Assembly (NCBI GenBank): GCA_964501365.1
Contig: CAZCST010000009.1
Location: 124,001 to 188,000, forward strand
Source of the DNA: CAZAMB01 sp964501365
Lineage (GTDB): Bacteria; Planctomycetota; Phycisphaerae; UBA1845
Direction of reading: 5' to 3'
Length of the DNA stretch: 64,000 nucleotides
Shown one piece after another: positions 16,033 to 25,208 of the stretch. Both the position numbers and the translations under genes were made by a program. Within the stretch, counting starts at the first letter, position 1. Each line of letters opens with the position of its first letter. The notes below the pieces were generated by a model. The model was given only the letters and a program-made list of their open reading frames with translations. It made no database searches and was not told the origin of the DNA.

Positions 16033-17181
16033 ATGCGCACAAGCCAAAAAACGGAAGAACTCCGGGTGGGCGTGATTGGTTGCGGGCATTGGGGCCCGAA
16101 CCACATTCGCGTCTTTTCCGAGTTGGAACGCTCTCGCGTGCCGTTCTTCGCCGACGCCAATGCCACGCGGCTGGAGACTGTCGGCCGACGGTTCCCCGCG
16201 AGCCAGGGTGTCGAAGACTATCGCGCCATCCTCGACAACCGCGAAATCAACGCCGTTGTCATCGCCACCCCCACGCGAACGCACTTCCAGATCGCCTCCG
16301 ACGCACTGGAGGCCGGCAAGCATGTGTTGGTCGAAAAACCCATGTGCGCGACGGTCGCGGAGTCAGAAAAGCTGGCCCTGCTGGCGCGCCGGGCCGATCG
16401 CGTGCTGATGGTCGGGCACGTCTTCGTGTTTAACAGTGGAATCATCAAACTCAAGGAATTGATCGCCGCCGGCGAGCTAGGCCAGATTCAATACCTCGAC
16501 GCAGTGCGAACCAATCTGGGGCCGGTGCGCGGCGACGTCAACGCCCTGTACGACTTGGGCACGCACGACATCAGCATCTTCAACTATCTATTCGGGGCGG
16601 AACCCTCGGCCGTCTCCGCGCAAGGAAGCTGCATCACCCAGGATCGTATCGAAGATGTGTGCTTCGCCACGCTCCACTATCCGGGCCGGGCGCTCGCCCA
16701 CCTGCACGTGAGCTGGCTTAACCCGCGAAAGGTCCGCACGCTGACCGTCGTCGGCTCGAAAAAGATGGCTCACTGGGACGACATCAACCCCGAAGATACG
16801 GTTCGCGTGTACGACAAGGGGCTCTCCGAGCCGCCCTATTACAACTCGTTCGGTGAATTTCACTATGCACTGCGTAGCGCCGACGTGCATCTCCCCGCAG
16901 TGCGCCGAAGTGAACCGTTGCTGGATCAGGCCCGCGCCTTCGCTTCCTGGGTGTTGGACGGTGTACCGAGTCGGGCCGGCGCGTCCGAAGGACTCAGCGT
17001 CGTCCGTTCACTGGAGGCGGCCACCCGTTCACTTCGTTCTGGCGGCGCCTTGTGCCGCATCGGAGCGGAATCCAGGTCACAGGCCGCCGTGGAATTGCAC
17101 AACATTCCTGAATTGATGCCAAAGCCAAATTCCGAATCAAACCAAAGCGCCGGACTCGCGGCCGCAATCAACGAAAGTTAA
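16033..17181 (+). CDS. Gfo/Idh/MocA family NAD(P)-dependent sugar dehydrogenase
   Basis: This 382-residue protein starts at ATG 16033; the open frame further 5' crosses tRNA-Cys and is not coding. GVIGCGHWGPNHI (residues 13-25) is the Rossmann glycine motif, VEKPMC (100-105) carries the conserved Glu-Lys-Pro, and ALYDLGTHDISIFNYL gives the catalytic His-Asp region. This is the pattern of WlbA/WbpB-like UDP-HexNAcA 3-dehydrogenases. The next gene is a WbpD/WlbB-like acyltransferase, so the pair probably makes an acylated nucleotide sugar for surface polysaccharide. The exact sugar is not determined. Confidence 0.85.
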   Translation: MRTSQKTEELRVGVIGCGHWGPNHIRVFSELERSRVPFFADANATRLETVGRRFPASQGVEDYRAILDNREINAVVIATPTRTHFQIASDALEAGKHVLVEKPMCATVAESEKLALLARRADRVLMVGHVFVFNSGIIKLKELIAAGELGQIQYLDAVRTNLGPVRGDVNALYDLGTHDISIFNYLFGAEPSAVSAQGSCITQDRIEDVCFATLHYPGRALAHLHVSWLNPRKVRTLTVVGSKKMAHWDDINPEDTVRVYDKGLSEPPYYNSFGEFHYALRSADVHLPAVRRSEPLLDQARAFASWVLDGVPSRAGASEGLSVVRSLEAATRSLRSGGALCRIGAESRSQAAVELHNIPELMPKPNSESNQSAGLAAAINES

Positions 17182-17186
17182 CCCTC

Positions 17187-17852
17187 ATGGCGCAATGCAG
17201 CATTACCGCTTTTGTTCCTTCCACATCCTCTCGAAGTGAGTTTGCCTCTGCCCAAAAGCAGTCTGGACAGTCCGTTTTCATCCATCCACAGGCAATCTGC
17301 GAATCGGATGCCATCGGCGAAGGAACGCGCATCTGGGCCTTCGCCCACGTCATGCGCGGCGCCCAGATCGGCTGCGATTGCAACATCGGCGGACACGCGT
17401 TCATCGAAGCGGGAGCGATCATCGGCAACCGCGTCACGATCAAGAATGGCGCGTTGATCTGGAACGGTGTCACCATTGAAGACGACGCATTCATCGGCCC
17501 CGGTGTGATCTTTACTAACGATCACCACCCGCGAAGCCCGCGCGGCGAATACGCTCGCGAGCGATATACCGATACGAAAAACTGGCTTGAAAAGACGTGC
17601 GTGCATCGCGGAGCCTCCATCGGCGCGGGAGCCATCATTCTCTGTGGAACTCAGATTGGCGCCTATGCGACGATCGGCGCCGGCACAGTCGTGACGCGCG
17701 ATATCGCGGCGCAACGGCTCGCACTGGGCAACCCCTCGCGCGAGGTCGGCTGGGTCTGCCGCTGTGGACACCCGCTGAATGAAACAGTGAACTGCACCCA
17801 ATGCCACCAGAAATACCGGCTGGCGGCAAACAATCTCGTCGCCGCAGACTAA
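17187..17852 (+). CDS. Left-handed beta-helix acyltransferase (WbpD/WlbB-like)
   Basis: This 221-residue protein is built of hexapeptide repeats from about residue 45 (IGEGTRIWAFAHVMRGAQIG...). VIFTNDHHPRSPRGEY matches the conserved Asn-Asp-x-x-Pro active loop of UDP-GlcNAc3NA acetyltransferases. It ends with a four-Cys ribbon (CRCGHPL...CTQC), an addition seen in many members. The ATG is 6 bases after the dehydrogenase stop, so the two form an operon. Role by family: N-acetylation of an amino-sugar nucleotide with acetyl-CoA. Confidence 0.87.
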   Translation: MAQCSITAFVPSTSSRSEFASAQKQSGQSVFIHPQAICESDAIGEGTRIWAFAHVMRGAQIGCDCNIGGHAFIEAGAIIGNRVTIKNGALIWNGVTIEDDAFIGPGVIFTNDHHPRSPRGEYARERYTDTKNWLEKTCVHRGASIGAGAIILCGTQIGAYATIGAGTVVTRDIAAQRLALGNPSREVGWVCRCGHPLNETVNCTQCHQKYRLAANNLVAAD

Positions 17853-17856
17853 TCGC

Positions 17857-18579
17857 ATGTACAAGGACCATTGGACCATCGCCATCATTCCTGCGTTTAA
17901 CGAAGAGGCCAGGATTGGCCGCGTCGTAGATCGTTGCAAGTCCAGCGTGGTCGATGCAATCCTGGTCGTGGACGACTGCTCAACCGATGCGACTGCGTGC
18001 GTGGCCCGTGCCCACGGAGCAACCGTAAGGTCGACGTCATCCCGACAGGGAGTAGGCGCTGCGCTGCGCCTCGGATTGAAGCACGCGCGCGAAGTCGGCC
18101 ACGACATTGCCGTCATCCTCGCGGGAAACAACAAAGACGAGCCGCAGGAAATCCCCCGCCTCCTTGACCCAATCTGTGAATCCGAGTGCGATCTGGTGAT
18201 GGGCTCGCGGTATCTGCCGGGCGGATCGGCGGCCGGTGACATGCCCCTGTACCGTCGATTCGCCACGCGGCTTCATCCGTGGCTTGTCAGCCGCTTCGTG
18301 GGCAAACGCCTCACGGAAAGCACCAACGGCTTTCGCGCATTAAGACTTGCCATGCTCGACGATGCACGGATCAACCTTCAACAGCGCTGGCTCGACGGAT
18401 ACGGACTCGAAGTCTATTTGCTTTGGAAGGCCATTCAGCTTGGCTACCGCCACTGCGAAGTGCCCTGCACGAAGACCTATCCTGTGCGGTCGGCGGGATA
18501 CACCAAGATGCGCCCCGTCACCGGATGGTGGAACATCCTCCGCCCCATCTTCATGCTCGGCACCGGCTTGCGGTCCTAG
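17857..18579 (+). CDS. Family 2 glycosyltransferase (dolichyl/polyprenyl-phosphate sugar synthase-like)
   Basis: This 240-residue protein opens with IAIIPAFNEEARIG and shows ILVVDDCSTDAT, the nucleotide-sugar-binding Asp pair of GT2 enzymes. LVMGSRYLPGG and STNGFRALR follow, as in DPM1-type transferases that load a sugar on a polyprenyl phosphate. One detail is odd: the usual D-x-D-rich LDADxQ segment reads LAGNNKDEP here. It lacks a C-terminal membrane anchor. It follows the acyltransferase by 4 bases and completes the three-gene surface-sugar operon. Confidence 0.87.
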   Translation: MYKDHWTIAIIPAFNEEARIGRVVDRCKSSVVDAILVVDDCSTDATACVARAHGATVRSTSSRQGVGAALRLGLKHAREVGHDIAVILAGNNKDEPQEIPRLLDPICESECDLVMGSRYLPGGSAAGDMPLYRRFATRLHPWLVSRFVGKRLTESTNGFRALRLAMLDDARINLQQRWLDGYGLEVYLLWKAIQLGYRHCEVPCTKTYPVRSAGYTKMRPVTGWWNILRPIFMLGTGLRS

Positions 18580-18593
18580 GCACAACAACCCAA

Positions 18594-19559
18594 TCAGATT
18601 CCACATTGCCGAAAACCAGCGACATTGCGCTTCTTAATTACGAGACTCCCTATCACGAGAAGCGATACTCCCACAACCAGCACTCCCCAGCTCGACACCA
18701 CGGGGATTGTCGGTGAGTCCACAATAGTTAGCCCTTGAATGTAAAAGTCAGGATTTCCGACATCGGCAGCAGTGACAAAATTCTCTATGTTTGTCCCGTC
18801 GAGATTGGACCGTCGTATGACCTTCGCGCCGACATCGACCCAGTACAACTTCCGTCCACGAGGATCTACTTCGACATGCTCTACATCCCCGCTTTGATGT
18901 TGATCAACGACCATCTGAAAGTCGCTTCCATCTGGGTCCATTCGAAAAATATCCTGCAACGCGCCCAAATAGAACTTGTTCTCGACAGGGTCGAACGCAA
19001 GGTCGAACGGCGCTCCGCTCTGGTGAAGGAACTGCTCATTCGAACCATCGGCATCTGCACGCCAAAAGCCCTTGGGCAAACCCCCGCCTGCGGTGAAGAA
19101 CAGCGTGTCGCCGTGAGGTTCCACTGAATTAACACAACACAAAGCGTAATTGTGTGACTCTACCCCAGTTCCATCCAGCTCCGACCGGTGGATGCCGCCG
19201 GGATTGCACCAATATAGTTTTCGAGATTCAACATTAATCGCGAAGTTACCCCAACTTGGGGTGGAGATGTCCTCAGGGTTGGTTCCATCGAGATTACATC
19301 GCTGAAAAAGAAGATCCGACCCATTATCAAAAAGATAGTAAAATCTTTTTTCGATTGGGTCGTAGTGAATCATATAGGGGGAAGTTGGTGACGGAAATTG
19401 GACGATCGTCGAGACTGCACCTCCGGTAACCTCCTTCCTCTGAATCTTTCGTGCGTTGGCGTCTGTCCAGACGATGGTTTGTGCGACGGCGAACGAAGAA
19501 AGCGGCCCGACGAGGGAAGTAAGGGCAATCAAGCAACCTAGTTTTCTAACGGATGTCAT
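18594..19559 (-). CDS. Secreted YWTD-like repeat protein with IPTL-CTERM-like anchor
   Basis: This 321-residue protein starts at ATG 19559 behind GGAG. A signal peptide ends at FAVAQ. The body has about five ~45-residue units each with a D-x-D-G-T/S-[ND] turn (NLDGTNPEDI, ELDGTGVES, ADADGSNEQ, MDPDGSDFQ, NLDGTNIEN) and KFYY/KLYW strands, the signature of an LDL-receptor class B (YWTD) propeller. The end IPVVSSWGVLVVGVSLLVIG plus KKRN follows the IPTL-CTERM sorting pattern (I-P-x-x-S-x-W-G, hydrophobic helix, basic tail). It is thus predicted to be exported and processed at the membrane. Confidence 0.75.
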   Translation of the reverse strand: MTSVRKLGCLIALTSLVGPLSSFAVAQTIVWTDANARKIQRKEVTGGAVSTIVQFPSPTSPYMIHYDPIEKRFYYLFDNGSDLLFQRCNLDGTNPEDISTPSWGNFAINVESRKLYWCNPGGIHRSELDGTGVESHNYALCCVNSVEPHGDTLFFTAGGGLPKGFWRADADGSNEQFLHQSGAPFDLAFDPVENKFYLGALQDIFRMDPDGSDFQMVVDQHQSGDVEHVEVDPRGRKLYWVDVGAKVIRRSNLDGTNIENFVTAADVGNPDFYIQGLTIVDSPTIPVVSSWGVLVVGVSLLVIGSLVIKKRNVAGFRQCGI

Positions 19560-19739
19560 CTTGCGGTAGCTCCAATCGACACATGCAAGGATAGGCAAAG
19601 CAGCTTAACCCAAATCCGCTGGAATTGCTAGATAATTTCTGGTACGAACGCCCCTACGAACGGAAATTGTCAGTCCCGCCACGGGCGGGGAAGCCGCCGG
19701 TGGCATCCAATTCTTACCTGCACCGAAAATCCACGTACT

Positions 19740-19748
19740 TGCTATAAT
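19740..19748 (+). promoter_or_regulatory. Extended -10 promoter of the adenosyltransferase gene (leaderless)
   Basis: TGC-TATAAT (TATAAT at 19743-19748) is a perfect extended -10 and ends 7 bases before the ATG at 19756. Transcription would start at or next to the start codon, giving a leaderless mRNA. There is no recognisable -35 or ribosome site. Confidence 0.6.
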
Positions 19749-19755
19749 CCCCGCC

Positions 19756-20310
19756 ATGAAGCTCTACACCAGGAGCGGAGACGATGGTTCGACCGGCCTG
19801 TTCGGCGGTCCGCGCGTTTCCAAGTGCGATGCCCGCGTGGCCGCCTACGGCGAAGTGGACGAGACCAATGCCGCCATCGGCGTGGCACTCGCCGGATGCA
19901 TCGATATGCAAATCGCGGGGCGGCTTTCCGAAATTCAGGCTGACCTCTTCGTCGTCGGCGCAGAGTTGGCCACTCCGCAAGGCCACAAACCGCCCAATGC
20001 GATCACCGATGCACAAGTCACCCAACTGGAACGCTGGATTGACGAAGCCAGCGATGAAACCAATCCGCTTCGCACGTTTGTGCTGCCGGGCGGAACCTCG
20101 CTGGCCGCCGCGCTTCATCTGGCCCGCACGGTCTGCCGCAGGGCCGAACGCGCCGTAGTCAGTCTTTCGCAGCAGGAGGCCATAAGCGGACCGGTTGTCA
20201 TTTACTTGAACCGTTTGAGCGATCTGCTGTTCGCATGGGCGCGACTCGCCAACCACCGTGCCAACGTACCGGATATTCCATGGATTCCACCTCGAACCCA
20301 GACACCGTAA
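19756..20310 (+). CDS. Cob(I)yrinic acid a,c-diamide adenosyltransferase, PduO type
   Basis: This 184-residue protein starts with MKLYTRSGDDGSTGLFGG, the ATP-binding motif of PduO/MMAB adenosyltransferases. It continues with YGEVDETNAAIG and the conserved C-terminal RTVCRRAERAVV...YLNRLSDLLFAWAR. The enzyme makes adenosylcobalamin from cob(I)alamin and ATP. This matches the B12-binding/MeaB GTPase fusion 8 kb away, whose mutase partner would need adenosylcobalamin. The mRNA looks leaderless. Confidence 0.92.
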   Translation: MKLYTRSGDDGSTGLFGGPRVSKCDARVAAYGEVDETNAAIGVALAGCIDMQIAGRLSEIQADLFVVGAELATPQGHKPPNAITDAQVTQLERWIDEASDETNPLRTFVLPGGTSLAAALHLARTVCRRAERAVVSLSQQEAISGPVVIYLNRLSDLLFAWARLANHRANVPDIPWIPPRTQTP

Positions 20311-20329
20311 TGCGTGTAGAATTCTCCAG

Positions 20330-23290
20330 ATGAGCGAGCAACCCCCCCGCCCGACTCTTGACCGCCTCACCGCCGTCATGATCGTCGTCGTCCTGCTGAC
20401 GCTGGCGGGCGGCTACCTCCTGCTCAGTGCGGCCGAATCGCTCACCCTCGTGGACGGCGCCGTGGAGTGGCAGGCCGAGTCGCCGCTGCGGGCCGTCGTA
20501 CAGCTCCTCTGCCTGAATTACCAGTTCCCAACCATTCTCGCCGGCGACATCAAGGGCTACGTGCTGGGCATTGGTGTAGCCGTTGCCCTTGGCGCTCTCG
20601 GCATCGGCCTGATCGTGCAAGGACGGGAACTCGCATATGTCTCAATCGCCGTTTACGACGATGTTGAAGCCTATGAGAGCACCGGCGCGAGAAATCCATT
20701 TCGCACGAAATTGCCCCTCCTGGTCGCCGCCCAATTTCTCGCCATCCTGTTCGTCCTCTGGTCATTCGCCAGCACCCGCTGGTCGCAGGCTCCCGATATC
20801 GCTCTTGCCGGAAGCGTCTTGCTCGCCCTGCAACTGGCGTGGGCCCTCGTGCTTGGAAATTCTGTCGGCGCCATCGGCGTGCGATACATCCTTCGCGGAT
20901 TTCTGATTGTCACCCTGCTCACTTCGCTCGTGGCCGTTTGGTACTTCTACGATCGCAACCCGACAATTCGGGCGAAATTCCCATTCGGCAACCCCACTTT
21001 TCTTTCCGCATGTTTGATTCCCGGCTTGATAATCTCTCTTGTGCGCATTTTTTCAGAGGTGTCACATGGAACATCCGCAGGCCCCAAGTCCCGCTGGTTT
21101 TGGCTTCTGCTGGCGGCGGCATCGCTTGGCATTGGACTGTGGGCGTTCATCCTGACCGGCTCACGCGGAGCGGTCGTTGGCCTTGGGGCGGCCGTTTTCG
21201 CCGCAGCGTTTTTCGCTCTGCGAGGTCGTTGGAAATTCGCGCCGATCGCAATGGCACTCGTACTGGGTGCGTGGGGCTGGTTCTGCTACACCAACGTCGC
21301 CAAAGAGGCGCTTGACGGTCGCAGCGATACGCTTCGCCTGCGCGGCTACGCATGGAGCTACGCCCTGCGCATGTTTACAGATCGGCCCATTACAGGATTT
21401 GGACAATGCGGCTTTGCACTGCTCGGAGACTCGTTCGTACCCAATGACATTCTTGATGATCCCGCCGTATTCGATGGCATCATCGACCACGCACACAACG
21501 AGTGGCTCGAAACACTATCCGACCTCGGAATCGTCGGCACTGCGCTCGTGGCCGCCTTTCTCACCATCACCCTTATCGGCGTTCACTCGTCGCTTCGTTT
21601 CGCCGACGCCGAGCACCGCGCATGCCTCATCGGGCTGGCCGGCGCACTCGTGGGACTTGTCGTTGAGGAGTGTGCCGGAGTGGGTCTGCGCGGCAGTGAA
21701 GTTCCGGTCGCGTTTTACACGGTTTTGGGTCTCGCATGGGCCGGATCGATTCCGGATCGTGGAAAATTGATCCGATGGACGGCGCAGGCAAAGTGGCGCG
21801 GGCTGGCCCTGGGGGCGCTCTGCCTTGCATCGGCTCTCGGCGCCATGACCGTTACCCAGATCGATTTTGAGTCAGCCCGTGGCACCTTTGATATTCAGCA
21901 ACTTCTGACCAAGGGAAAGCTCGATGACGCCGTCCATATCGCCCAGCGCGGACTTTGGCGACTCAGCCCCCAGCGGGATCTTGCAAGCCGGCTTCAGACG
22001 GCCAATGCATATGTAACCTGGGCCGAACACACCATCCACCGGGCCACCGAACGCAATCACAAAGCGCAATCCAGCGAAGCGCCGGACGCCCGTTTGACGA
22101 ACTTCGTTCATGCCGACATCGCCATGGCCGAAGATGCGATTCGCATGGGCGGGCATGTCCTCAAGGAGCTGATCGAACGGGCTCCGGGATATGTAAACAG
22201 CGGGCTGATGGATTACCGCATCAATCTCGTTCGAGCACAGGCAGCCCTTCTGCGCGGAGAACACGATGCCTCGGAGGCTTCGCGGAAAAACGCCGTGGCG
22301 GCTTTGGATCGCGAGCTGCTGCGCCAACCCTTCAACTCCGAATTGGCGGGCAAGTATGTCCGATTCGCCTGGTCCATTGTTTCGATCGATCGAATCCTGA
22401 CGGTTCTCGCCCGCCCTCTGCGATTTGAACCCGTTACCGATGACCTGAGCATTATGTTGCAACAACTGGCGCAGACGCCCGACGTTCAGCAAATGCTCTT
22501 GAAATCGCTCGATGCACCCGACATCGTTGCCGATTCTTCAAAACCCCTGACCACCGTCGATGCTCGCTGGAAGCCGGAACTGCTGCGAATGAATGCGGCG
22601 ATCGATTTCATGCAGGGCAGGTACGAGCCTGCAGCGTCGCAATTGGAGCGGGCGGCTAAGCGCTACGCGCAATTTCCCCGACCGGCCACGTTGGGCGAGG
22701 CAGCAACGTACGTGGAGCGAGCCGAAGCCGTTTTTTATGCGAACCCGGAACATCCCGACGCCGCTCTGAAACTGGCCGCTCAGGCAATTGACCTTGCTCC
22801 GGATTCCCGCCTCGGACGCGAAATGCAAAGACTTGCGCGGCAGCGGATGATCCAATATCGCCTCGCCGCCGATCAGGAGAATGACGCCATCGCATTATTG
22901 AAGCTCTCTGCCACAAGAAGAGTGGCCGACGAAATTCTCATGCGGGAACTCGGCCTGCGATTTCGAGAATTGACCCAATCGTTGTTACAGCGCAAGCCGG
23001 CCGACTCGCTGTTTCCGAAATTGGACCGCTGGATTCGCCGCGCCATCGAACTGAACCCCGATGACTTCGCCGCACACTACATTGCCGCCAATCTCGCCCT
23101 CCACGCAGGAGACGACGCCGCCACCGCCACTCATCTTCGCGAAGCCCTCCATGCCGGACTAGATCCCGCGGATGCGGCCCGCTGCGTGCAGGCGGCCATG
23201 GAACGCATTCCCGAAAGTGCGGCATTGAAGGCACTGGCAAAGGAACTTCCGCCTCCCGCCGACCTTGCGTCGGACAATAAAGAACCCTAG
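20330..23290 (+). CDS. O-antigen ligase/polymerase-like membrane protein with TPR C-terminus
   Basis: This 986-residue protein begins at ATG 20330, with TAGAAT ending 7 bases upstream. The first ~550 residues hold about a dozen membrane helices. In the middle lie LTGSRGAVVGLGAAVFAAAF and, after GRSDTLRLRGYAWSYALRMFTDRPITGFG, the periplasmic loop ending in IDHAHNEWLETLSDLGIVGT, a clear Wzy_C (O-antigen ligase/polymerase) pattern with its conserved Arg and His-x-x-x-x-E. The last ~400 residues are soluble and helical, resembling TPR repeats. The probable job is polymerising or ligating surface glycans, fitting the sugar genes upstream. Confidence 0.85.
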   Translation: MSEQPPRPTLDRLTAVMIVVVLLTLAGGYLLLSAAESLTLVDGAVEWQAESPLRAVVQLLCLNYQFPTILAGDIKGYVLGIGVAVALGALGIGLIVQGRELAYVSIAVYDDVEAYESTGARNPFRTKLPLLVAAQFLAILFVLWSFASTRWSQAPDIALAGSVLLALQLAWALVLGNSVGAIGVRYILRGFLIVTLLTSLVAVWYFYDRNPTIRAKFPFGNPTFLSACLIPGLIISLVRIFSEVSHGTSAGPKSRWFWLLLAAASLGIGLWAFILTGSRGAVVGLGAAVFAAAFFALRGRWKFAPIAMALVLGAWGWFCYTNVAKEALDGRSDTLRLRGYAWSYALRMFTDRPITGFGQCGFALLGDSFVPNDILDDPAVFDGIIDHAHNEWLETLSDLGIVGTALVAAFLTITLIGVHSSLRFADAEHRACLIGLAGALVGLVVEECAGVGLRGSEVPVAFYTVLGLAWAGSIPDRGKLIRWTAQAKWRGLALGALCLASALGAMTVTQIDFESARGTFDIQQLLTKGKLDDAVHIAQRGLWRLSPQRDLASRLQTANAYVTWAEHTIHRATERNHKAQSSEAPDARLTNFVHADIAMAEDAIRMGGHVLKELIERAPGYVNSGLMDYRINLVRAQAALLRGEHDASEASRKNAVAALDRELLRQPFNSELAGKYVRFAWSIVSIDRILTVLARPLRFEPVTDDLSIMLQQLAQTPDVQQMLLKSLDAPDIVADSSKPLTTVDARWKPELLRMNAAIDFMQGRYEPAASQLERAAKRYAQFPRPATLGEAATYVERAEAVFYANPEHPDAALKLAAQAIDLAPDSRLGREMQRLARQRMIQYRLAADQENDAIALLKLSATRRVADEILMRELGLRFRELTQSLLQRKPADSLFPKLDRWIRRAIELNPDDFAAHYIAANLALHAGDDAATATHLREALHAGLDPADAARCVQAAMERIPESAALKALAKELPPPADLASDNKEP

Positions 23291-23345
23291 CCTAGCACCC
23301 GGCTTTGAACGCGGCGCGATCAATCGGTTTCGCATTCAGACAGAA

Positions 23346-24584
23346 ATGATGATTTCCACGACCCACGGATTTTTGCCCAACGGTATCGAATACGGAGTCG
23401 CCACGCTCCCGCATCGTCACGTCGTGTCGTTTCAGATTCGTCTGCTGGCCGGCGCAAGCTGCGATCCTGACGGCCGGCTGGGCCTCGCGCGGTTGACCGA
23501 AGAAACCATCGACAAGGCCACGCAAAACTTCACGGGCCGGCAGCTCTCCGACGCATTCGACGCCATCGGCGCAGGTCGCGGCAGCGGAACAGGCCGCGAA
23601 TCCATCACGTTTAGCTGCACTGTCCTGCCCGAGCATGTGGAACGGGCCGTCGAATTGCACGCGGAAATTCTCCGCAGGCCCACGTTTCCGGATGAGCAGG
23701 TTCGTGTCGCCGTTGATCTGGCCAAACAGGAACTCTTCGCCCTCCAGGACGACCCGCAGGCTCTGGCCGACAAGCTGATGGGCCCGCTCGCCTACGGACC
23801 GAGGCTGGGGCGACATACACTGGGAGAGGTTGAGACGCTGGAGCGAATCACGCGCGTCGATCTTGAGAGGTTCTGGCGAACCTACTTCCAGGCCGGAAGG
23901 ATCGCCTTCGTCATCGCGGGGCCGGTCGAAAGAGCCCGCGTGGTTGAACTCCTTGCGCGCCATTTCGACGGATTCGGCGATGCCGGGCGCCTGGGCCGCG
24001 AATCCTTTCCGCTCGTGTTTTCGCCGGTCACAAAGCACCACGACAAAGACCTTAAGCAGGAGCAAATCGCCATCTGCTGGCCCGGCGTCGACGCGACCCA
24101 CCGGGAATTCCCCGTGCAGCAGGCCATCATCGGCATCCTGTCGGGCGGCATGAGCGGCCGGCTCTTTACCGAAGTGCGCGAAAAACGCGGGCTGGTCTAT
24201 TGGGTCGGCGCCTGGCAGGAGACCCCGCGCGGCGCGGGCCTGATGTTCCTCGGCGCGTCGACCACGCCTGAGCGATGCGATGTCACCTACAAGACTCTGT
24301 TAAACGAAGTGGACCGGCTTTCCGAAGACCTCACGAATGAAGAGCTCGATCGCGCGGTCACCGGAATCGTCACCTCGCAGGAGACGCGCGGCGACACCAC
24401 GCGGGCCCGCTGCGGCGAGATTGCGTCGGACCTGTTCTTCTTTGGCCGGCCGGTTCCGATCGAGGAGAAGATCGCCCGGCTTCAGGCCGTCACCGTAGGC
24501 GACATCCACAAGTACCTCGCCACCCACCCGCGCAATAAACTCTGCGTCCTCACCGTCGGCCCCCGCCCGCTGGCGTCGAAATAA
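23346..24584 (+). CDS. M16 (insulinase/processing-peptidase) family protein lacking the zinc motif
   Basis: This 412-residue protein has two M16 lobes: GFLPNGIEYGVATLPHRHVVSFQIRLLAG...LARLTEETIDKAT at the N-terminus and GGMSGRLFTEVREKRGLVYWVGA in the second lobe. The HxxEH zinc motif expected near 'GLARLTEETIDK' is missing: no His is found there. The second-lobe Arg/Tyr of R-E-K-R-G-L-x-Y is kept. Such degenerate members usually form the non-catalytic half of an M16B heterodimer. No active partner is next to it. The predicted ATG is at 23346 with a second one at 23349. Confidence 0.8.
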   Translation: MMISTTHGFLPNGIEYGVATLPHRHVVSFQIRLLAGASCDPDGRLGLARLTEETIDKATQNFTGRQLSDAFDAIGAGRGSGTGRESITFSCTVLPEHVERAVELHAEILRRPTFPDEQVRVAVDLAKQELFALQDDPQALADKLMGPLAYGPRLGRHTLGEVETLERITRVDLERFWRTYFQAGRIAFVIAGPVERARVVELLARHFDGFGDAGRLGRESFPLVFSPVTKHHDKDLKQEQIAICWPGVDATHREFPVQQAIIGILSGGMSGRLFTEVREKRGLVYWVGAWQETPRGAGLMFLGASTTPERCDVTYKTLLNEVDRLSEDLTNEELDRAVTGIVTSQETRGDTTRARCGEIASDLFFFGRPVPIEEKIARLQAVTVGDIHKYLATHPRNKLCVLTVGPRPLASK

Positions 24585-24601
24585 CCCCCCATTGGGCGTA
24601 G

Positions 24602-24619
24602 GGTGCATCTTGATGCACC
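24602..24619. repeat. Perfect palindrome GGTGCATC-TT-GATGCACC
   Basis: This 8+8 inverted repeat lies in the 52-base gap between the convergent M16-like and DUF1697 genes. The flanking GTAGGGTGCATC text resembles REP-type elements found in many bacteria. It may serve as a bidirectional transcript end. Confidence 0.5.
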
Positions 24620-24636
24620 TCGTGGGGACTCCAACA

Positions 24637-25203
24637 TCATTTCGTCGCCATCTCGTACAACGCGTTCACCGTGTTCCAATTCCGCGTGGTTGCCCGCATC
24701 GCGAGCACTTTCTCGAACACATTATTCGTCATCTTCGACTTGCCGGCGCCATTGTCGTAGCGAAGATAAATTTCCTTGCCCACTACGTGAAACTGATCCG
24801 CACGAAAGCGAAGCTCGTTCAATTTTTTCAAACCCTTTTTGTCCGGCGCGGCGGCCAGGAAGGCGACATACAATACGAACGGTCCCGCAGCCTTTTTCTT
24901 CTTTTCACCGTCGGGCTTGGAGGCCGCATCGGGAAAAGGATTGTTTGCGATAACCTTCTTTAGTTCCACCGGCGTTCGCACAATTACGGTAACCGGCAGC
25001 CGCGTCTCGCCGATGAGTTTCTGCTCCAGCGACTTGGTGCATGCCGCCGCCCCGCCTGTACAGGTGAAAACCACATTGCCGCTTTGCACATAGGTCTGAA
25101 TATCGGCGTGGCCAAGCTCTGCGCAGAGTTTCCGCAGGCGCTCCATCTTGAGCGTATTCCCGCCGACGTTGACCCCGCGAAGTAGTGCGATGTAGGTGGC
25201 CAT
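24637..25203 (-). CDS. DUF1697 family protein
   Basis: This 188-residue protein opens with MATYIALLRGVNVGGNTLKMERLRKLC, the strongly conserved start of DUF1697 proteins, followed by GHADIQTYVQSGNVVF and a C-terminal TNNVFEKVLAMRATTRNWNTVNAL, also family hallmarks. The biochemical role of DUF1697 is unknown. A Lys-rich insert (DGEKKKKAAG) lies in the middle. The start ATG 25203 is 6 bases from the parS-like palindrome. Confidence 0.88.
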   Translation of the reverse strand: MATYIALLRGVNVGGNTLKMERLRKLCAELGHADIQTYVQSGNVVFTCTGGAAACTKSLEQKLIGETRLPVTVIVRTPVELKKVIANNPFPDAASKPDGEKKKKAAGPFVLYVAFLAAAPDKKGLKKLNELRFRADQFHVVGKEIYLRYDNGAGKSKMTNNVFEKVLAMRATTRNWNTVNALYEMATK

Positions 25204-25208
25204 AATTT

